Origin: TMED23 sp913054205
GTDB lineage: Bacteria > Pseudomonadota > Alphaproteobacteria > Rhodospirillales > UBA2165
Direction: 5' to 3'
Assembly (NCBI GenBank): GCA_046582495.1
Contig: JAYGEG010000212.1
Span: 1-7,547, forward strand
Length of the DNA stretch: 7,547 bases
The position numbers were made by a program, and so were the translations under genes. This document shows positions 6,739-7,547 of the stretch, one piece after another (the first letter of the stretch is position 1; the number at the start of each line of letters is the position of its first letter). The notes under the pieces are model-generated. The model saw nothing but the letters and a program-made list of their open reading frames with translations. It did not search any database and was not told the DNA's origin.

Positions 6739-6838
6739 TTTGATTTCTCCCAGTAGGTTGTTATTTACGGCAAAACATACCATAGATGATAAGTTGCTCG
6801 AAACGTTAAAGCGCATAGTTTTAATAGGTAAACCGGCC
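6739..6838. promoter_or_regulatory. Divergent intergenic region, shared promoter area
   Basis: These 100 bases separate the starts of the binding-protein gene (minus) and the amidohydrolase gene (plus), so both promoters must lie here or within the gene ends. The stretch is AT-rich around 6755-6830. On the minus side GGGAG (6747-6751 complement) is the ribosome binding site. On the plus side only a weak TAGG (6825-6828) is seen. I cannot identify clear -35/-10 pairs or a strong operator palindrome. Co-regulation of the two genes is inferred from the layout. Confidence 0.4.
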
Positions 6839-7547
6839 ATGCAAAGACAGATCATCAAAAATGGGACCGTGATATCCATGGATCCGTCTTTGGGCGTGAT
6901 GAATGATGCCGATATCCTCATCGAGAATGACAACATATTGGAGGTTGGTCACGGGATCGAAGCAAGTGATGCAGAGGTTATTGATGCGGCGGGTACTATT
7001 GTTATTCCCGGATTGATTAACGCCCATCTCCATACATGGCAAACCGGATTGAGAGGCATTGCCGGCAACTGGACGTCGGTTGATTATCAGAAAAACATCC
7101 ATCACGGCATTGCCATGTTTTACACGCCTGAGGCGACCTATCTTGGTAATTTGATCGGTGCCTGGGGCCAGATTAATGCCGGGACCACGACGATCATGGA
7201 TTGGTGCCATGTCAATGCGACACCAGAACATTCAGATCGGGCGATTGATGGTTTGGAGCAATCGGGTATTCGCGCAATGTTTGCCCATGGCACTGTTAAA
7301 CCGAAGAAAAAAGAAGGCGAAAAACATTTCTCGGAAATCCCTCATCCGCGATCTGAAATTGAGCGCTTGAGAAAAGGCCGGCTTTCCAGTGACGATGCAT
7401 TGGTAACGCTTGGCATGGCGATCCTAGGACCTGAGAATTCCATCAAGGAAGTCATGATGGAAGATTTCGCCTTGGCGCGGGAGTTCGGTTTGGTATCAAG
7501 TTCTCATACTTGGAATCGTCAAAACCGCATAACCAAAGAAGGTTTTT
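6839..7547 (+). CDS. Metal-dependent amidohydrolase, N-terminal part (runs off the right edge)
   Basis: ATG 6839 opens a frame that stays open to the window end, giving 236 visible residues with no stop. It starts MQRQIIKNGTVISMDPS, the usual small beta-domain of amidohydrolases. VIPGLINAHLHTWQTGLRG follows, holding the metal-binding HxH pair H63 and H65. Later come QINAGTTTIMDWCHVNATPE (111-130) and AREFGLVSSSHTWN with H223, a likely third metal ligand at the end of a TIM-barrel strand. The pattern fits the cytosine-deaminase/chlorohydrolase-like branch of the superfamily, which hydrolyses C-N or related bonds in the cytoplasm. The remaining metal ligands (a His and the catalytic Asp) lie beyond the edge, as does most of the substrate pocket, so no substrate is assigned. 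It is divergent from the periplasmic binding protein. The ribosome site is weak, but no better start precedes the conserved N-terminus. Confidence 0.9.
   Translation, partial: MQRQIIKNGTVISMDPSLGVMNDADILIENDNILEVGHGIEASDAEVIDAAGTIVIPGLINAHLHTWQTGLRGIAGNWTSVDYQKNIHHGIAMFYTPEATYLGNLIGAWGQINAGTTTIMDWCHVNATPEHSDRAIDGLEQSGIRAMFAHGTVKPKKKEGEKHFSEIPHPRSEIERLRKGRLSSDDALVTLGMAILGPENSIKEVMMEDFALAREFGLVSSSHTWNRQNRITKEGF

Noticed and set aside
6739..6936. In-frame N-terminal extension of the binding protein by 66 residues
   Set aside because: The extension overlaps the start of the divergent amidohydrolase, has no family character and precedes a clear signal peptide with its own GGGAG site at 6738.
6821..7231. 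Minus-strand ORF of 136 residues opposite the amidohydrolase
   Set aside because: It is a shadow of the amidohydrolase frame, which carries the HxH metal motif and an amidohydrolase N-terminus.

Overview
The window looks like chromosomal DNA from a proteobacterium, most probably an alphaproteobacterium. Base composition is moderate (roughly half G+C by eye), and the gene set fits: a 2-aminobenzoate-CoA-ligase-type enzyme under a MarR regulator, an LVIVD-repeat protein, a Bug/TctC-type periplasmic binding protein and a TupB-like permease. The taxonomic call is inference from gene families; there is no rRNA or other marker gene.

Layout, left to right. (1) 1-173 is the C-terminal end of an IS30-family transposase, running in from outside the window. 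It is followed by a short region with a 9-bp-arm palindrome (214-242). (2) 307-450 is a 47-codon reading frame with a good ribosome binding site. It looks like the start of a real gene run into regulatory DNA. (3) 477-3380 is a probable plus-strand operon: a MarR-family regulator, an AMP-forming aryl-CoA ligase 10 bases later, and an LVIVD-repeat protein that has lost about half of its length. Two near-identical 12-bp imperfect palindromes (420-431 and 435-446) lie in front of marR and are likely operators. (4) 3361-4560, minus strand, encodes a 399-residue regulator with two complete TetR DNA-binding domains. Its 3' end overlaps the broken LVIVD gene by 20 bp, tail to tail. (5) 4771-5475, minus strand, is a TupB-like (tungstate-type) ABC permease with no TupA or TupC partner in view. 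(6) 5626-6738, minus strand, is a secreted tripartite-tricarboxylate-transporter (Bug/TctC) binding protein, followed by a clear rho-independent terminator (5569-5600). (7) 6839-7547, plus strand, is the N-terminal part of a metal-dependent amidohydrolase that runs off the right edge. It is divergent from the binding protein.

How the parts may work together. The marR/ligase pair reads as a self-contained aromatic-acid activation module: the ligase makes an aryl-CoA thioester, and the MarR protein probably senses that product or the free acid. The divergent binding protein and amidohydrolase may form an uptake-and-hydrolysis pair for a small organic compound; this rests only on adjacency. Several signs point to past rearrangement: a transposase end, a chimeric small ORF, a half-length LVIVD gene butted against another gene, and a permease without partners. 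I see no RNA genes, CRISPR arrays or phage genes. The most unusual items are the double-TetR regulator, the LVIVD breakpoint and the paired operator-like repeats.
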